DNA of 64,000 nt from Vicinamibacteria bacterium (GTDB lineage Bacteria; Acidobacteriota; Vicinamibacteria; Vicinamibacterales; UBA8438). Below the pieces are notes generated by a model that was not told where the DNA came from, made no database searches, and was given only the letters and a program-made list of their open reading frames with translations. The stretch's first letter is position 1, and each line of letters begins with the position of its first letter. The stretch is taken from the NCBI GenBank assembly GCA_022820825.1, contig JAJEEU010000042.1, positions 114,020-178,019 on the forward strand, in the 5' to 3' direction. The position numbers were made by a program, and so were the translations under genes. This document shows, in pieces, positions 26,066 through 34,931 of the stretch.

Positions 26066-26159
26066 GGACCGGATGTGGATCCATGATACTCCTGCCCGGC
26101 AAGTGCTTGACCACGTCGGGACTGCGCCGTGCCAGACTGTTCCCCGGTCACGTATAGTC

Positions 26160-28208
26160 ATGGCCAGGATGCTTGCCTGTAATGCCGCGCGGTTTCTGAT
26201 TGCCTGCGCGCTCGCCGGCGCCGTACTGGCGCCGGCGCAGGCCGCCGCGCAGGCGGATGGTGCGGCGGCGGGGGAGTGGCGCTACATCGGGGGTGACGCC
26301 GGGCACACCCGCTACTCCGGCCTCGACCAGATCAACGCGGGCAACTTCGAGGAGCTCGAGGTGGCGTGGGTCTGGCGCGGCGACAACTTCGGGCCGGGCG
26401 TGCTGGGCGTGTCGCGCGCCACGCCCATCTACGTTGACGGCGTTCTCTATACCGTCGCCGGTGAGCGCCGCACCGTGGTGGCCATCGAGCCGGCCACCGG
26501 CGAGACGCTGTGGACGTACCGCGAGCCGCATACCACGCGCTTCGACCGCGGCATGCGCAACGGCTACGGCAAGGGCGTGGCGTACGCCGAGATTGACGGG
26601 CGCGGCGTGATCTACATCATCAGCCCGGCTTTCTTCCTGTACGCGCTCGATGCCCGGACCGGCCGGCCGCTCGAGAACTGGGGCGAAGCGGTGCCGCTGC
26701 CCGGCTTTCCGCAGAGCGGCGTCGTGGACCTGGTGCCCGACCTGATCCGCGACTGGGGCCCCTGGCAGAGCTGGGACGGCCCGTACGACGCCGACTTCGG
26801 CATCCCGCGAGAGCTGGGCCACATCACGAGCTCGTCGCCGCCCATCGTCGTCAACGGCGTCGTGGTGGTGGGCAACTCGGCGGAGCAGGGGTACTACCAG
26901 ACGCGCATAGAGAACGTGCCGGGCGACATCATGGGCTACGACGCGCGCACCGGCGAGCACCTGTGGAAGTTCCATGTTATTCCCCGTCCCGGCGAGTTCG
27001 GGCACGAAACGTGGGAGAACGACGCCTGGCAGTGGACCGGCGACATCTCCTCGTGGGCGCCGATCTCGGCCGATCCGGCGCGCGGCCTGGTGTACGTTCC
27101 GACCAACCCGCCGACCATCGACTTCTACGGCGGGTTCCGGCCGGGCGACGGGCTGTTCGGCACCAGCGTCATCGCGCTCGACGTCGCGACCGGCGAGCGC
27201 GCGTGGCACTTCCAGACCGTGCACCACGACATCTGGAACTACGACAACCCGACCGCGCCGGTGACGCTGAACGTCACCGTGGACGGCCGGCTGCGCGAGA
27301 TCGTCGTGCAGACCACCAAGCAGGGCTGGGCGTTCACGTTCGACCGCGTGACCGGCGAGCCGATCTGGCCGATCGAGGAGCGGCCGGTGCCCCAGTCCGA
27401 GGTGCCGGGGGAGCGGCTGTCGCCCACCCAGCCGATGCCGACCCGTCCGGCGGCCTTCGAGATGCAGGGGCTGACCGAGGACGACCTGATCGACTTCACG
27501 CCCGAGCTGCGCGCCGAGGCGCTGGAGATCGCCGGCAACTACCGCCTCGGGCCGATCTTCAATCCGCCGATCCAGCGCGGGCATCCGTCCGGCCTGCGCT
27601 CGTTCGTGAGCTGCCCCAACGGCGCGTCGAACATCTTCGGCCCCACCGCCGCGGACCCGGAGACCGGCATCCTGTACGTCTCGACGCGCCGTGGCTGCCG
27701 CTCGGAGAACATCGTGCCCGGCAGTCTCATCGACGAGCCGAACGACATCAAGACGACCGGCCGCACCTTCGCCGACTTCGCCGTGCTCAACCGCGGCGAC
27801 TTCCGCGGCCCGCGGGGCCTGCCGATCTTCAAGCCGCCCTACAGCCGCATCGTCGCCATCGACATGAACACGGGCGAGCATCTGTGGGAGACGCCCAACG
27901 GCGACACGCCCGACAACATCCGCAACCACCCCGCGCTGCAGGGCGTCGACATCCCCAACACCGGCCGGCTGGCGCACGCCGTCACGATGGTGACGAAGAC
28001 GCTCGTGATTACGGCCGAAGGGATTGCCGGCGCGCCGCGGCTGCATGCGCTCGACAAGCGGACGGGGGAGCGGATCGGCACCGTCGACCTGCCCGCGTCG
28101 GGACAGTACGGCATGATGGGCTACCTGCACGAAGGCAGGCAGTACATCGTTGTGCAGGTGGCCGGCCCCGACCTGCCCGGCTCGCTGGCCGCGCTGCGGC
28201 TGCCGTGA
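26160..28208 (+). CDS. PQQ-dependent glucose/quinate-type dehydrogenase, secreted
   Basis: Large quinoprotein of 682 aa. The signal peptide ends near 'APAQAAAQ', and the mature protein begins with 'WRYIGGDAGHTRYSGLDQIN', typical of soluble quinoprotein dehydrogenases. Blades include 'VAIEPATGETLWTYRE', 'MGYDARTGEHLWKFHV', 'ALDVATGERAWHFQTVHHDI' and 'AIDMNTGEHLWETPNGDTPD'; the 'HHDIWNYDNPTAPVTLNV' segment matches membrane glucose dehydrogenase-type enzymes, but there are no N-terminal membrane helices. There is no heme-binding motif. A substrate such as a sugar or cyclic alcohol is likely. The ATG at 26160 has no strong SD. Divergent from the aminotransferase and convergent with vapC 10 bp downstream. 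Confidence 0.9.
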   Translation: MARMLACNAARFLIACALAGAVLAPAQAAAQADGAAAGEWRYIGGDAGHTRYSGLDQINAGNFEELEVAWVWRGDNFGPGVLGVSRATPIYVDGVLYTVAGERRTVVAIEPATGETLWTYREPHTTRFDRGMRNGYGKGVAYAEIDGRGVIYIISPAFFLYALDARTGRPLENWGEAVPLPGFPQSGVVDLVPDLIRDWGPWQSWDGPYDADFGIPRELGHITSSSPPIVVNGVVVVGNSAEQGYYQTRIENVPGDIMGYDARTGEHLWKFHVIPRPGEFGHETWENDAWQWTGDISSWAPISADPARGLVYVPTNPPTIDFYGGFRPGDGLFGTSVIALDVATGERAWHFQTVHHDIWNYDNPTAPVTLNVTVDGRLREIVVQTTKQGWAFTFDRVTGEPIWPIEERPVPQSEVPGERLSPTQPMPTRPAAFEMQGLTEDDLIDFTPELRAEALEIAGNYRLGPIFNPPIQRGHPSGLRSFVSCPNGASNIFGPTAADPETGILYVSTRRGCRSENIVPGSLIDEPNDIKTTGRTFADFAVLNRGDFRGPRGLPIFKPPYSRIVAIDMNTGEHLWETPNGDTPDNIRNHPALQGVDIPNTGRLAHAVTMVTKTLVITAEGIAGAPRLHALDKRTGERIGTVDLPASGQYGMMGYLHEGRQYIVVQVAGPDLPGSLAALRLP

Positions 28209-28218
28209 GGCCGGCGCC

Positions 28219-28608
28219 TCACAGCGCCGGCACGACGTCGGTGCGTGTGAAATCCGTCCCCTTGAACAGCAGCGGTTCACCCGTGTGTCTGGCGAGCGCG
28301 TAGGCGCAGCAGTCGCCCAGGTTCAGGGCGGCGGGATGACGGCCCTTGCCGTAGCGTTCGTACGCATCGCGCGCCAGTCGCACGTGGTCTGGTGTGAACG
28401 CAACCACTTCGAAGTCGGCACGGTGCAGCAGCAGATCGAGCTCCCGGACGCCGTGAGGTCCCTTGCGTGACGCTACGACGACTGCGCATTCCAGGGTGTT
28501 CACGGAGCTGATCAGCCGAACGCCGGCGTCGGCAATAGCTCCGGCGAATGCATCGCGTTCCGGTTCGTTGAGGAGGACTGCAAGCACGGCAGACGCATCA
28601 ACGACCAT
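28219..28608 (-). CDS. vapC: VapC-type PIN-domain toxin
   Basis: Predicted ribonuclease toxin of 129 aa. PIN acidic residues appear in 'MVVDASAVLAVLLNEPERDA' (Asp4), 'ISSVNTLECAVVVASRKGP' (Glu) and 'LNLGDCCAYALARHTGEPLL' (Asp), followed by the usual 'FKGTDFTRTDVVPAL' end. VapC toxins cleave tRNA or rRNA when freed from antitoxin. The ATG overlaps the antitoxin stop by 4 bp (ATGA), the usual antitoxin-first arrangement. It ends 10 bp from the convergent quinoprotein gene. Confidence 0.92.
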   Translation of the reverse strand: MVVDASAVLAVLLNEPERDAFAGAIADAGVRLISSVNTLECAVVVASRKGPHGVRELDLLLHRADFEVVAFTPDHVRLARDAYERYGKGRHPAALNLGDCCAYALARHTGEPLLFKGTDFTRTDVVPAL

Positions 28609-28862
28609 CAGCGAAACCCGCCATGGTCGTCGTACCCGAGGATTTCGTCTGCCGTTCGCGTGTCGAGGTCGGGCAGCTCCGAGCAGCGTGTCGAGATCTC
28701 GAGGATCGCGTCCCGCATCGATGGCGCTACTCGCCGGCCCCGCGCGCGTCTGAGGGCCTCCTCCAGGGCGCCGGCGACGGCGCGGGTCACGGTGGTGCCA
28801 CGCTCCCTGGCAAGTTCCCTCGCAAGCCTTTCCGCTTCTGGATTCTTGATGCTGAGCGGCAC
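28608..28862 (-). CDS. vapB: VapB-type antitoxin
   Basis: Antitoxin of 84 aa for the adjacent VapC. It reads 'VPLSIKNPEAERLARELARE' and 'RGTTVTRAVAGALEEALRRA', the beta-strand plus two-helix ribbon-helix-helix module of the VapB/Rv0623 type, and then a C-terminal toxin-binding tail ('CSELPDLDTRTADEILGYDD'). The start is GTG at 28862 with AAGGA 8 nt upstream. A small inverted repeat and TAGAAT element just upstream are a likely autoregulated promoter. The gene's upstream region directly joins a truncated DUF3604 gene. Confidence 0.88.
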   Translation of the reverse strand: MPLSIKNPEAERLARELARERGTTVTRAVAGALEEALRRARGRRVAPSMRDAILEISTRCSELPDLDTRTADEILGYDDHGGFR

Positions 28863-28885
28863 GAATTCATCCTTGAACCAAGAAA

Positions 28886-28898
28886 GGTATATTCTACC
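28886..28898 (-). promoter_or_regulatory. vapBC promoter/operator candidate
   Basis: On the minus strand GGTAGAATATACC contains a TAGAAT -10-like hexamer inside an inverted repeat with GGTA/TACC arms, about 24 bp before the vapB start. VapB-type antitoxins repress their own promoter through such repeats. The TAG of this element also serves as the stop codon of the truncated upstream ORF, so it marks the junction. Confidence 0.4.
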
Positions 28899-29112
28899 AC
28901 CTCGCGTGGGCGTGCAGATCGCCGAAGTACGCCGTGCGCTCGTGCGGGGCCGCGACGGTTGCTGCAGTGCCCGCCGCGGGGGGCGCCACCGCGGCGGCCT
29001 CGGACTGGCCGGCGACGCGGGATGCTTCCGGGCCGCTACCCGCATTCGAACACGCTGCCGTCAACGCCGCGCCCCCCAATACGGCGGCGGCGCTGCCGGA
29101 GCGCTGCCGCAT
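28894..29112 (-). pseudogene. Truncated DUF3604-family lipoprotein, N-terminal fragment only
   Basis: A 72-codon ORF with a lipoprotein signal ('AAAVLGGAALTAACSNAG') and then 'HERTAYFGDLHAHARW', which is the first conserved motif of DUF3604 proteins (YFGDLHxHT, the start of a PHP-like metal centre). It stops at once, whereas full-length family members run to several hundred residues. The reading is cut where the vapBC promoter begins, and the rest of the gene is not present on the far side of vapC. Its ATG overlaps the stop of the SnoaL-like gene, so it was once the second gene of an operon. Best read as a gene truncated by vapBC acquisition or a deletion. Confidence 0.7.
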
Positions 29113-29606
29113 CAACTGCCGTCCGGCCGGTAGAAGACGGTGAAGTCCCGGATCTTGCCGTTGTCGTCGACGGTGATGACATCCACCGCCGTCGCCGGGT
29201 CGGCATCGTCGCACGCCTGCCGGCTGACCAGCTCGAAGGCCACGCGGTTGCCTTCGGCCGCGCTCGTGCCCACGGCCATGTCGAGCGCTCCGTTGGCCAG
29301 GACGTCCTCATAGAACTCCAGCAGCGCGGCCCGCCCGATGCGGATCACCCCATCCGGACCGCGATGCACGGCGTCGTCCGCAAAGAGGTCGGTGACGCGC
29401 ACGGCGTCGCCCGCGTTCAGGCGGGCGACGTAGGCGTCCGGTATCTGCGCCGCCGAGGTGACCTCCATATCCTGGGGCTGCGGCAAATCGTGGCAGGACT
29501 GCGCCGCTTCCGCGGCGCCGGCCGCGGCCATGCTCGAGGCGGCCAGCATGGCCACCGCCAGTCCGAACCGAACCGTCGCAACGCGTGGCAAGCGTGATAT
29601 CTGCAT
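29112..29606 (-). CDS. Secreted SnoaL/NTF2-like protein
   Basis: Protein of 164 aa with a signal peptide ending 'GAAEAAQS'. The mature part follows the NTF2-like cone fold pattern: 'IPDAYVARLNAGDAVRVTDL', 'FADDAVHRGPDGVIRIGRAA', 'LLEFYEDVLANGALDMAVGT' and 'VDVITVDDNGKIRDFTVFYR'. The fold is used by ketosteroid isomerases, polyketide cyclases and many non-enzymatic binders; no catalytic Asp/Tyr set can be assigned. GGGAG lies 7 nt before the ATG. It lies 28 bp after the family protein upstream and overlaps the truncated DUF3604 ORF. Confidence 0.8.
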   Translation of the reverse strand: MQISRLPRVATVRFGLAVAMLAASSMAAAGAAEAAQSCHDLPQPQDMEVTSAAQIPDAYVARLNAGDAVRVTDLFADDAVHRGPDGVIRIGRAALLEFYEDVLANGALDMAVGTSAAEGNRVAFELVSRQACDDADPATAVDVITVDDNGKIRDFTVFYRPDGS

Positions 29607-29634
29607 TTCAATCTCCCTGGTTGTCACCCGGCCG

Positions 29635-30609
29635 TCAGCGGCCGGCGGCAGCCTTTCTTTCGTCGGCGCGCGCGCCCGAGAGCATATTCGGCACCGAGTA
29701 GTTCGCTTCGTGGCAGGCGTATTCGAATATCTGATAGTTCGGATCGCGTTTGAACGGGAAAGCGATCCGCCAGTCGTCGGTGAATGTCTTCGGATCCTCT
29801 ATGTGCGCCTCGTAGTTGATCGTCTCCGCGTCGACCACCGTGAAGCGCTCGACGATGCGCAACTGCTCGCTGTGCAGGTCGCTGCCGCGCATCTCGCCCA
29901 TGTCGCGGTAGTTCGCCGTCTCGACCACCAGCGTATTGCCCTCCCACCGGCCGCGCGCGTCGCCTTCCCAGAGCCGGATGCCGTCATCGATGGCCGGACG
30001 GCCGTCGAGCGGGATGATGCGGGCGTTGTGGATCATCTCGCTGAAGATGACGACGTATCCCGGAGCTTGCAGGATCAGCTTGCCGTTGTTGTAGAACGTC
30101 GGCAGCATCTTGCCCAGCAGTCCGCGCGAGACGCAGCGGTCGGACGGCGCAATCGTCTCCGCGGCGTCGTGGCGGTGCACCTGGTAGTACTCGCGGCGCT
30201 GGCTGCCGAACGGCGTCAGCGCCGGCAGGCGCCCGTCGGGCGGGTCGACCACGAGCGCCGGCGTGGCGCCCGTCTCGCTGGTGGCGCCGAATTCGTACCA
30301 GTGCAGGGGGCCGGCGCCGGTGCCGCTGTCGGCGGCGGCGACTTTCTGTTCGGCCTGGGCCTCCAGCACCGCCTGCAGCTCCTCGTCGCTGACGTCCGCC
30401 TGACCGGCCAGCTCGTCGGGGCGTTCGAACGGCACGAAGAACGCGTCGATGCTGTTCCAGAGACCCTGGATGTCGGGTTGCCCGTCGGCGGTCCTCGCTG
30501 GCTCCCGGCCCGCATCCGGCGTCTGGGCCGCGGCAGACGAGGGGCCGAAGACCGCCAGCGCCGCAGCGCACGCAACCGCCGCCACTGATCCGGACAGGTG
30601 CACTCTCAC
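29635..30609 (-). CDS. Secreted protein of an acidobacterial paralogous family (member 2)
   Basis: Exported protein of 324 aa, paralogous to 15117-16109 and 52730-53746. The signal peptide ends 'GPSSAAAQ'; then come 'TADGQPDIQGLWNSIDAFFV', a variable middle, 'PGYVVIFSEMIHNARIIPLD', 'GRWEGNTLVVETANYRDMGE' and the C-terminal 'EYACHEANYSVPNMLSGARA'. The function is not known. The start is GTG at 30609 with AAGGAGG 5 nt upstream. Followed by the SnoaL-like gene after 28 bp; the upstream NHL gene is 124 bp away, so this may be the first gene of a separate transcript. Confidence 0.8.
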   Translation of the reverse strand: MRVHLSGSVAAVACAAALAVFGPSSAAAQTPDAGREPARTADGQPDIQGLWNSIDAFFVPFERPDELAGQADVSDEELQAVLEAQAEQKVAAADSGTGAGPLHWYEFGATSETGATPALVVDPPDGRLPALTPFGSQRREYYQVHRHDAAETIAPSDRCVSRGLLGKMLPTFYNNGKLILQAPGYVVIFSEMIHNARIIPLDGRPAIDDGIRLWEGDARGRWEGNTLVVETANYRDMGEMRGSDLHSEQLRIVERFTVVDAETINYEAHIEDPKTFTDDWRIAFPFKRDPNYQIFEYACHEANYSVPNMLSGARADERKAAAGR

Positions 30610-30733
30610 GTAAGCCTCCTTGTTGGCGGACGCTGTGCGCCATCGTACGTTTCCCGGGACGCGTTTTCAACGCGGCTGACGTGGCCCCGCAAGGCGCCGC
30701 GTCGCCGGGTGTCGATTGCCGTCGAGGGAGCGC

Positions 30734-31897
30734 TCACTGCAGCACGAATTTCTGGGGGCGGTTGTTGGGGTCGGATTCGGCCGTGTATACGTTGCCCTTC
30801 GAATCGACCGCCAGGTTGTGGATGCCCGCGAAGTCGCCGGGCGCGGAGCTGCGGGCGCCGAATGAGCCGACCACCGCCAGCGAGTCGCGCTCGACGACAG
30901 TGACATGCGAATTGCTGTAGTCGGCGACGTAGATGAACCGTTGCGCCGCGTCCGCGGAGAACGCGATGCCCGACACCGTTCTGCCGCCCGCGGGCCCCGG
31001 GTCGTCCGACTCGTTGCGATTGACGAACCCCTGCTTGATGTACCGGCCCTCGAGCGTGAACACCTGGATGCGCTGGTTGTTGCGGTCGGCGACGTACACG
31101 AGGCCGTCGTTGGACACCTTGACCCCGTGCACCGTCCCGAACTGATCCGGGCCGGGGCCTTCGTGGTGCCGGGTCGCCGGGCCGGGCGGCGGATCCAGCG
31201 GCATGTTGCCGAACGCGCCCCACATCCGCTTGAACGCGCCTGTGTCCGGATCCAGCACGATGATCCGTCGGTTGCCGTAGCCGTCAGCCACGAACGCCTC
31301 GTTGGTCCCGCTGTAGACGAACACCTCGCAGGGGCGCTTCAGGTTCGCGGTGTCGTCGTTGCCGCCGCTCCGGTCACGGCGGCCGATCTGCCGCACCAGC
31401 GTGCCGTCGCTCGTGAACTTGAGCAGCATGTCGTCCGAGCGCGGCGAGCCGGATGACGGGATAGGGTTGCTGCCGCTCACCCAGACGTGATCCTGGTAGT
31501 CGACGGTGATGCCGTGTTCCAGATCCGGCCATTCGTACTCGTCCGAGGGGCCACCCCAGCCCTGCACGAAGTTGCCGTTCTCGTCGAACTCCAGGACCGG
31601 TGGGGCGGCGCGATCGCGGTCCTCTTCGGGGACGTAGCGAAAGCGGTGGATGATCCAGACATGGTCGTGGCGATCGACGGAGACGTTGATCGACGTGCCC
31701 AGCACCCAGTCGCCAGGCAGCTTGAGCCACCCGGGATCCACCTCGAACAGTGGTGCGCCCGCCGTGCGAGCAGGGCTTTCTGCGCCAGTGGTGGGGATCG
31801 GGTCCTGGCCGGACGTGGCCGGATCGGGCGGTGGCTGCGCGCAGCTTGCTCCTAGGAGCACCGCCATCGCCGCGCCTGCAAGTCCTGCCCGCGTCAC
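30734..31897 (-). CDS. NHL-repeat beta-propeller lipoprotein (third copy type)
   Basis: Predicted lipoprotein of 387 aa starting at GTG 31897 (GGGGGA about 8 nt upstream), with lipobox LLGASC. It contains NHL blades such as 'EFDENGNFVQGWGG', 'AFVADGYGNRRIIVLDPDTG', 'GLVYVADRNNQRIQVFTLEG' and 'GNVYTAESDPNNRPQKFVLQ'. This is closer to the peptidyl-hydroxyglycine amidating-lyase-like propellers than the pair at 0-2.4 kb, but no catalytic claim is made. Last gene of a co-directional cassette: TonB receptor, secreted protein, Ig-like lipoprotein, quinoprotein, NHL lipoprotein. Confidence 0.85.
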   Translation of the reverse strand: MTRAGLAGAAMAVLLGASCAQPPPDPATSGQDPIPTTGAESPARTAGAPLFEVDPGWLKLPGDWVLGTSINVSVDRHDHVWIIHRFRYVPEEDRDRAAPPVLEFDENGNFVQGWGGPSDEYEWPDLEHGITVDYQDHVWVSGSNPIPSSGSPRSDDMLLKFTSDGTLVRQIGRRDRSGGNDDTANLKRPCEVFVYSGTNEAFVADGYGNRRIIVLDPDTGAFKRMWGAFGNMPLDPPPGPATRHHEGPGPDQFGTVHGVKVSNDGLVYVADRNNQRIQVFTLEGRYIKQGFVNRNESDDPGPAGGRTVSGIAFSADAAQRFIYVADYSNSHVTVVERDSLAVVGSFGARSSAPGDFAGIHNLAVDSKGNVYTAESDPNNRPQKFVLQ

Positions 31898-31938
31898 GGT
31901 GCGTTCCCCCTGGCGTTGCCTTGCCGCGTGGCGCGGAT

Positions 31939-33717
31939 TCAGGGCTGAATCGCCGGCGGCGGCTCCGGCGCGGGCGCCTCGGGCAGCGTGCCGCCCAGCT
32001 TGAAGGCCCACAGGTAGTCGCCGCGCTGCGAGCGGAGCACCCGATTACCACCGGCCATGATCGCGACGTACTGCTCTCCGTCCACCGCGTACGTCGCCAC
32101 GCCGGCGTCGGCGCCGGCGCCGGTCTGGAACCGCCACAGCTCGTCGCCGTTGCGGATGTCGTACGCCACGAGGTTGCCGTCGGGCTGGCCGTTGAAGAGC
32201 AGTCCGCCCGCCGTGCTCAGCAACCCGCTGCCGCCGCCCATCGGAAAGTCCATCTGCTTCTGCCACACGATGCGGTTCGTCGCCGGGTCCATGGCGGTGA
32301 GCGTCCCGGCCCGCCGCACGCCCGCCGGATGGAAGGTCGTGGACTGCATCTCGCGCCCTTCGCCCTCAGCGCCCAGGATGTAGAGCGAATCGAAGATGGT
32401 GCCCGGCACGTAGGCCAGCCCGGTCCGCGGGCTGAACGTCATCGGCGCCCAACTGTTGCCGCCCGCGGAACCGGGAGCGATGAGCACCGGACGCTCGTTG
32501 TACGCCGCGAACAGGCAGCCGCGTGCATAGTCTCCCAGCGGCTCGGGGCACAGCGGCACGAACGGATCGCCGATGGGGTAGGGCTGGGTGGGCGCGGTCT
32601 TCATGCGCGGCTCCTGTGGCACCGCGCGCTCTTCCATGCCGATCAGGGGTGTGCCGTCGGTACGGTCGAGGATGTAGAGATACCCGGTCTTGCCGGGGTG
32701 CATGAGGATCTTGCGCTGCCGGCCCTCGTACGTGATGTCTGCGAGCACCGACGGCCCACCCGCGTCGTAGTGCCAGATGTCGTGGCGCACCTGCTGGAAG
32801 TGCCAGCGGTACTCGCCGGTCTTCAGGTCGAGCGCCAGGACCGACGCCGTGAAGAGGTTGTCGAAGCCGCGCTGCCCCTCGTCCCGGAAGTCGGGGTTCC
32901 GATCAGCGGCGCCGTACTGCCGCAGGCCGACGTTGCCGACCGACATGTAGATCATGCCCAGCTCGGGGTCGATCGTCGGGCTGACCCAGACGCCGCCGCC
33001 GCCGTTCTTGTACGAATCGCCCTCCCAGGTATCCGCGAAGCGGTCATCCGCGCCGGGGATCGTGTAGAACCTCCACACCTCGCGGCCGGTCTGCGCGTCG
33101 TAGGCGCCCATCTGCCCGCGCGCGCCGGAGTCGCCGCCGGAAGTGCCGATGTACACGAGACCATCGTGGTAGACGGCCGGCGCCGACACGTAGGCGCCGG
33201 GCTCGGTGGTGAGCTGGGTCTCCCAGACCACCTCTCCGGTCTGCTGGTCGAGCGCGACCAGCACGCTGTCGCGGCGGCCAAGGAACACCTTGCCTTCGGC
33301 TACCGCCACGCCCTTGTTGCCGCCGGACGGCCCCTCGGCTCCGGGGCGGTAGCGCCACTTGACCGCGCCCGTGGCGGCGTCGAGCGCCAGCACGCTGCGC
33401 GTGCCGGTCGAGACGTACATCACGCCGTCGAGGACGACCGGCGTGCCTTCGAGCTGGCCGCCGGGCCGGCCGCCTTCCAGCCCGACCAGCCACGCCGCGC
33501 CCAGCGTCGCCACGTTGGAAGCGTTGATCTGATCCAGCGCCGAGTAGCGCTGGTGCCAGTAGTTGCCGCCGGTCAAGGGGAAGTCGGAGCCCGCCGGAGC
33601 CGTCCACTCCGGGTTGGCCGCGCCGGTTGCCGCGATGAGGCCGGCCGCGGCGACGACGCCGGCCGCCGCTATCAGGCGCAGCGCGCCGCGCTGTTGTCGC
33701 GCGCCGAACAGTTGCAT
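31939..33717 (-). CDS. PQQ-dependent dehydrogenase of the TonB cassette
   Basis: Quinoprotein of 592 aa. The N-terminus has a hydrophobic export segment ('LIAAAGVVAAAGLIAATGAA'), then the characteristic 'NYWHQRYSALDQINASNV' and blades 'LALDAATGAVKWRYRP', 'VALDQQTGEVVWETQL', 'ALDLKTGEYRWHFQQVRHDI' and 'VAYDIRNGDELWRFQTG'. It is a soluble methanol/ethanol-dehydrogenase-like propeller without a fused cytochrome domain. The preferred ATG is 33717 with GGAG upstream; a GTG at 33726 overlaps the preceding stop (GTGA). It is translationally close to the Ig-like lipoprotein and belongs to the TonB cassette, so its substrate may be what the receptor imports. Confidence 0.9.
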   Translation of the reverse strand: MQLFGARQQRGALRLIAAAGVVAAAGLIAATGAANPEWTAPAGSDFPLTGGNYWHQRYSALDQINASNVATLGAAWLVGLEGGRPGGQLEGTPVVLDGVMYVSTGTRSVLALDAATGAVKWRYRPGAEGPSGGNKGVAVAEGKVFLGRRDSVLVALDQQTGEVVWETQLTTEPGAYVSAPAVYHDGLVYIGTSGGDSGARGQMGAYDAQTGREVWRFYTIPGADDRFADTWEGDSYKNGGGGVWVSPTIDPELGMIYMSVGNVGLRQYGAADRNPDFRDEGQRGFDNLFTASVLALDLKTGEYRWHFQQVRHDIWHYDAGGPSVLADITYEGRQRKILMHPGKTGYLYILDRTDGTPLIGMEERAVPQEPRMKTAPTQPYPIGDPFVPLCPEPLGDYARGCLFAAYNERPVLIAPGSAGGNSWAPMTFSPRTGLAYVPGTIFDSLYILGAEGEGREMQSTTFHPAGVRRAGTLTAMDPATNRIVWQKQMDFPMGGGSGLLSTAGGLLFNGQPDGNLVAYDIRNGDELWRFQTGAGADAGVATYAVDGEQYVAIMAGGNRVLRSQRGDYLWAFKLGGTLPEAPAPEPPPAIQP

Positions 33718-33722
33718 GGCAC

Positions 33723-34922
33723 TCACTCCGCGATCAGAAACGGCACCCGTGCTCCGCTGGCCCGCGGAGCGTCCGGTCCAGTGCTTGCGTCGACCTCGAA
33801 CGGGCGGCCGATGCGGTTGCCGGCCACGTCCTCCAGCGTCGCCGCGGCGACGAGCTGGTGCTCACCCGGGCGCCACGGTGCGTACGGGGTGAAGAGCCAG
33901 CGCGTCTCCTCGCGCTCCACGCGAATCTCGCCGGCCAACGGCCGGCCGTCGGCCGCCACCCGCAGCGCGCGGTGCAGCAGGCCGTAGTCCAGCGCCGCGG
34001 GAAAATCGACCGCCAGCGGATCGCGGGTGCCCCCGGCCGGGACCTCCAGGCGCCAGTCGCCGGGGTCGAGCGCGTGCTCCTGCGGCGGCCCCACCCGGAA
34101 CTCGCGGCGGAACGGCGCCGCGAGCGGCTGCCCCTCGGCGTCGCGCCAGCCCGCATCTATCTCGAGAGCGTAAGTCTGACCCTCCGCCAGCGGCCGGCCC
34201 ATTTCCTCGTTCGGCAGGATGCCGCGCTTGACCCGCCCGGGGTCGTAGAGGACCGTGAACCGTGTGCGGTCCTCGTTCCAGAGATCGACGTCCAGCGGCA
34301 GGAACGGATCGGCCAGCGGACCGCCGTGCTCGTCGACCAGGCGGATGTACGGACCGGCCGCGCCCAGGCCCATCGGCGCGGAGAAGACGATGTACAGCCG
34401 GAGGTGGTTCTCGGGCACCTCCAGCGCCGATGGATAAACGGCGGCCACGCGTGTCGACGGCGCGCGGTCGGGCGCCGGCGCCTCGATGATCGTGCGGATT
34501 GGACGCAGCGGGGAGGGGGTGGAATCTCGCGCCGCGGAGGGTAGCAGCGACGGATCGAATGCGACCTCGTAGCGCTGGCCGGGGTCGAAGGGAAACCGCG
34601 GGGTGAAGCGCAGCGCGCCGTCAAGCACGGCGTAGTCGCCAAGCACCGGCGGAAGTGCGGTGGAAGCCTGGCCGCTACGCGCGACCTCGATGCGCAACAG
34701 CGCCTGCCACGCATCCCGCGCCGGCGGGTCCTGCTCCAGGGTGGCGAGATCCCGGGCCGGCAGACCTTCCACGTCGATCGCCAGCCGCCCCGAGGAGGTG
34801 GCGTTCAGGCGAACCCGGGCCTCGCCGTCGAAGCGGCCCGGCTCCTGCCCGCTCGGTTGCGAGCACGCCGGTGCGAATGCGAGGGCCGCCGCAAGCGCGG
34901 CGGCCCCCGCCGTCAGGCGCAT
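33723..34922 (-). CDS. Lipoprotein with Ig-like (SbsA/Big_5-type) domains
   Basis: Predicted lipoprotein of 399 aa with lipobox FAPAC at about residue 20. Two or three bacterial Ig-like folds are suggested by the repeating 'LRFTPRFPFDPGQRYEVAFD', 'LRLYIVFSAPMGLGAAGPYI' and 'WLFTPYAPWRPGEHQLVAAA' plus 'LEDVAGNRIGRPFEV' patterns, which match the 'F(S)xPM ... L.P...Y.V.v...l.D.aGN' motif of such domains. It is probably a binding or spacer protein on the envelope surface. It sits 9 bp after the secreted protein and overlaps the quinoprotein's possible GTG start. No enzymatic motif. Confidence 0.75.
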   Translation of the reverse strand: MRLTAGAAALAAALAFAPACSQPSGQEPGRFDGEARVRLNATSSGRLAIDVEGLPARDLATLEQDPPARDAWQALLRIEVARSGQASTALPPVLGDYAVLDGALRFTPRFPFDPGQRYEVAFDPSLLPSAARDSTPSPLRPIRTIIEAPAPDRAPSTRVAAVYPSALEVPENHLRLYIVFSAPMGLGAAGPYIRLVDEHGGPLADPFLPLDVDLWNEDRTRFTVLYDPGRVKRGILPNEEMGRPLAEGQTYALEIDAGWRDAEGQPLAAPFRREFRVGPPQEHALDPGDWRLEVPAGGTRDPLAVDFPAALDYGLLHRALRVAADGRPLAGEIRVEREETRWLFTPYAPWRPGEHQLVAAATLEDVAGNRIGRPFEVDASTGPDAPRASGARVPFLIAE

Positions 34923-34931
34923 CGGACGCTG

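Noticed and set aside
26148..28280. Minus-strand open frame of 710 codons
   Set aside because: Complement of the quinoprotein gene; no signal, motif or SD.
30663..30680. CGCGTT-TTC-AACGCG hairpin as a terminator
   Set aside because: A six-pair stem without a following T run; not sufficient to call a terminator.
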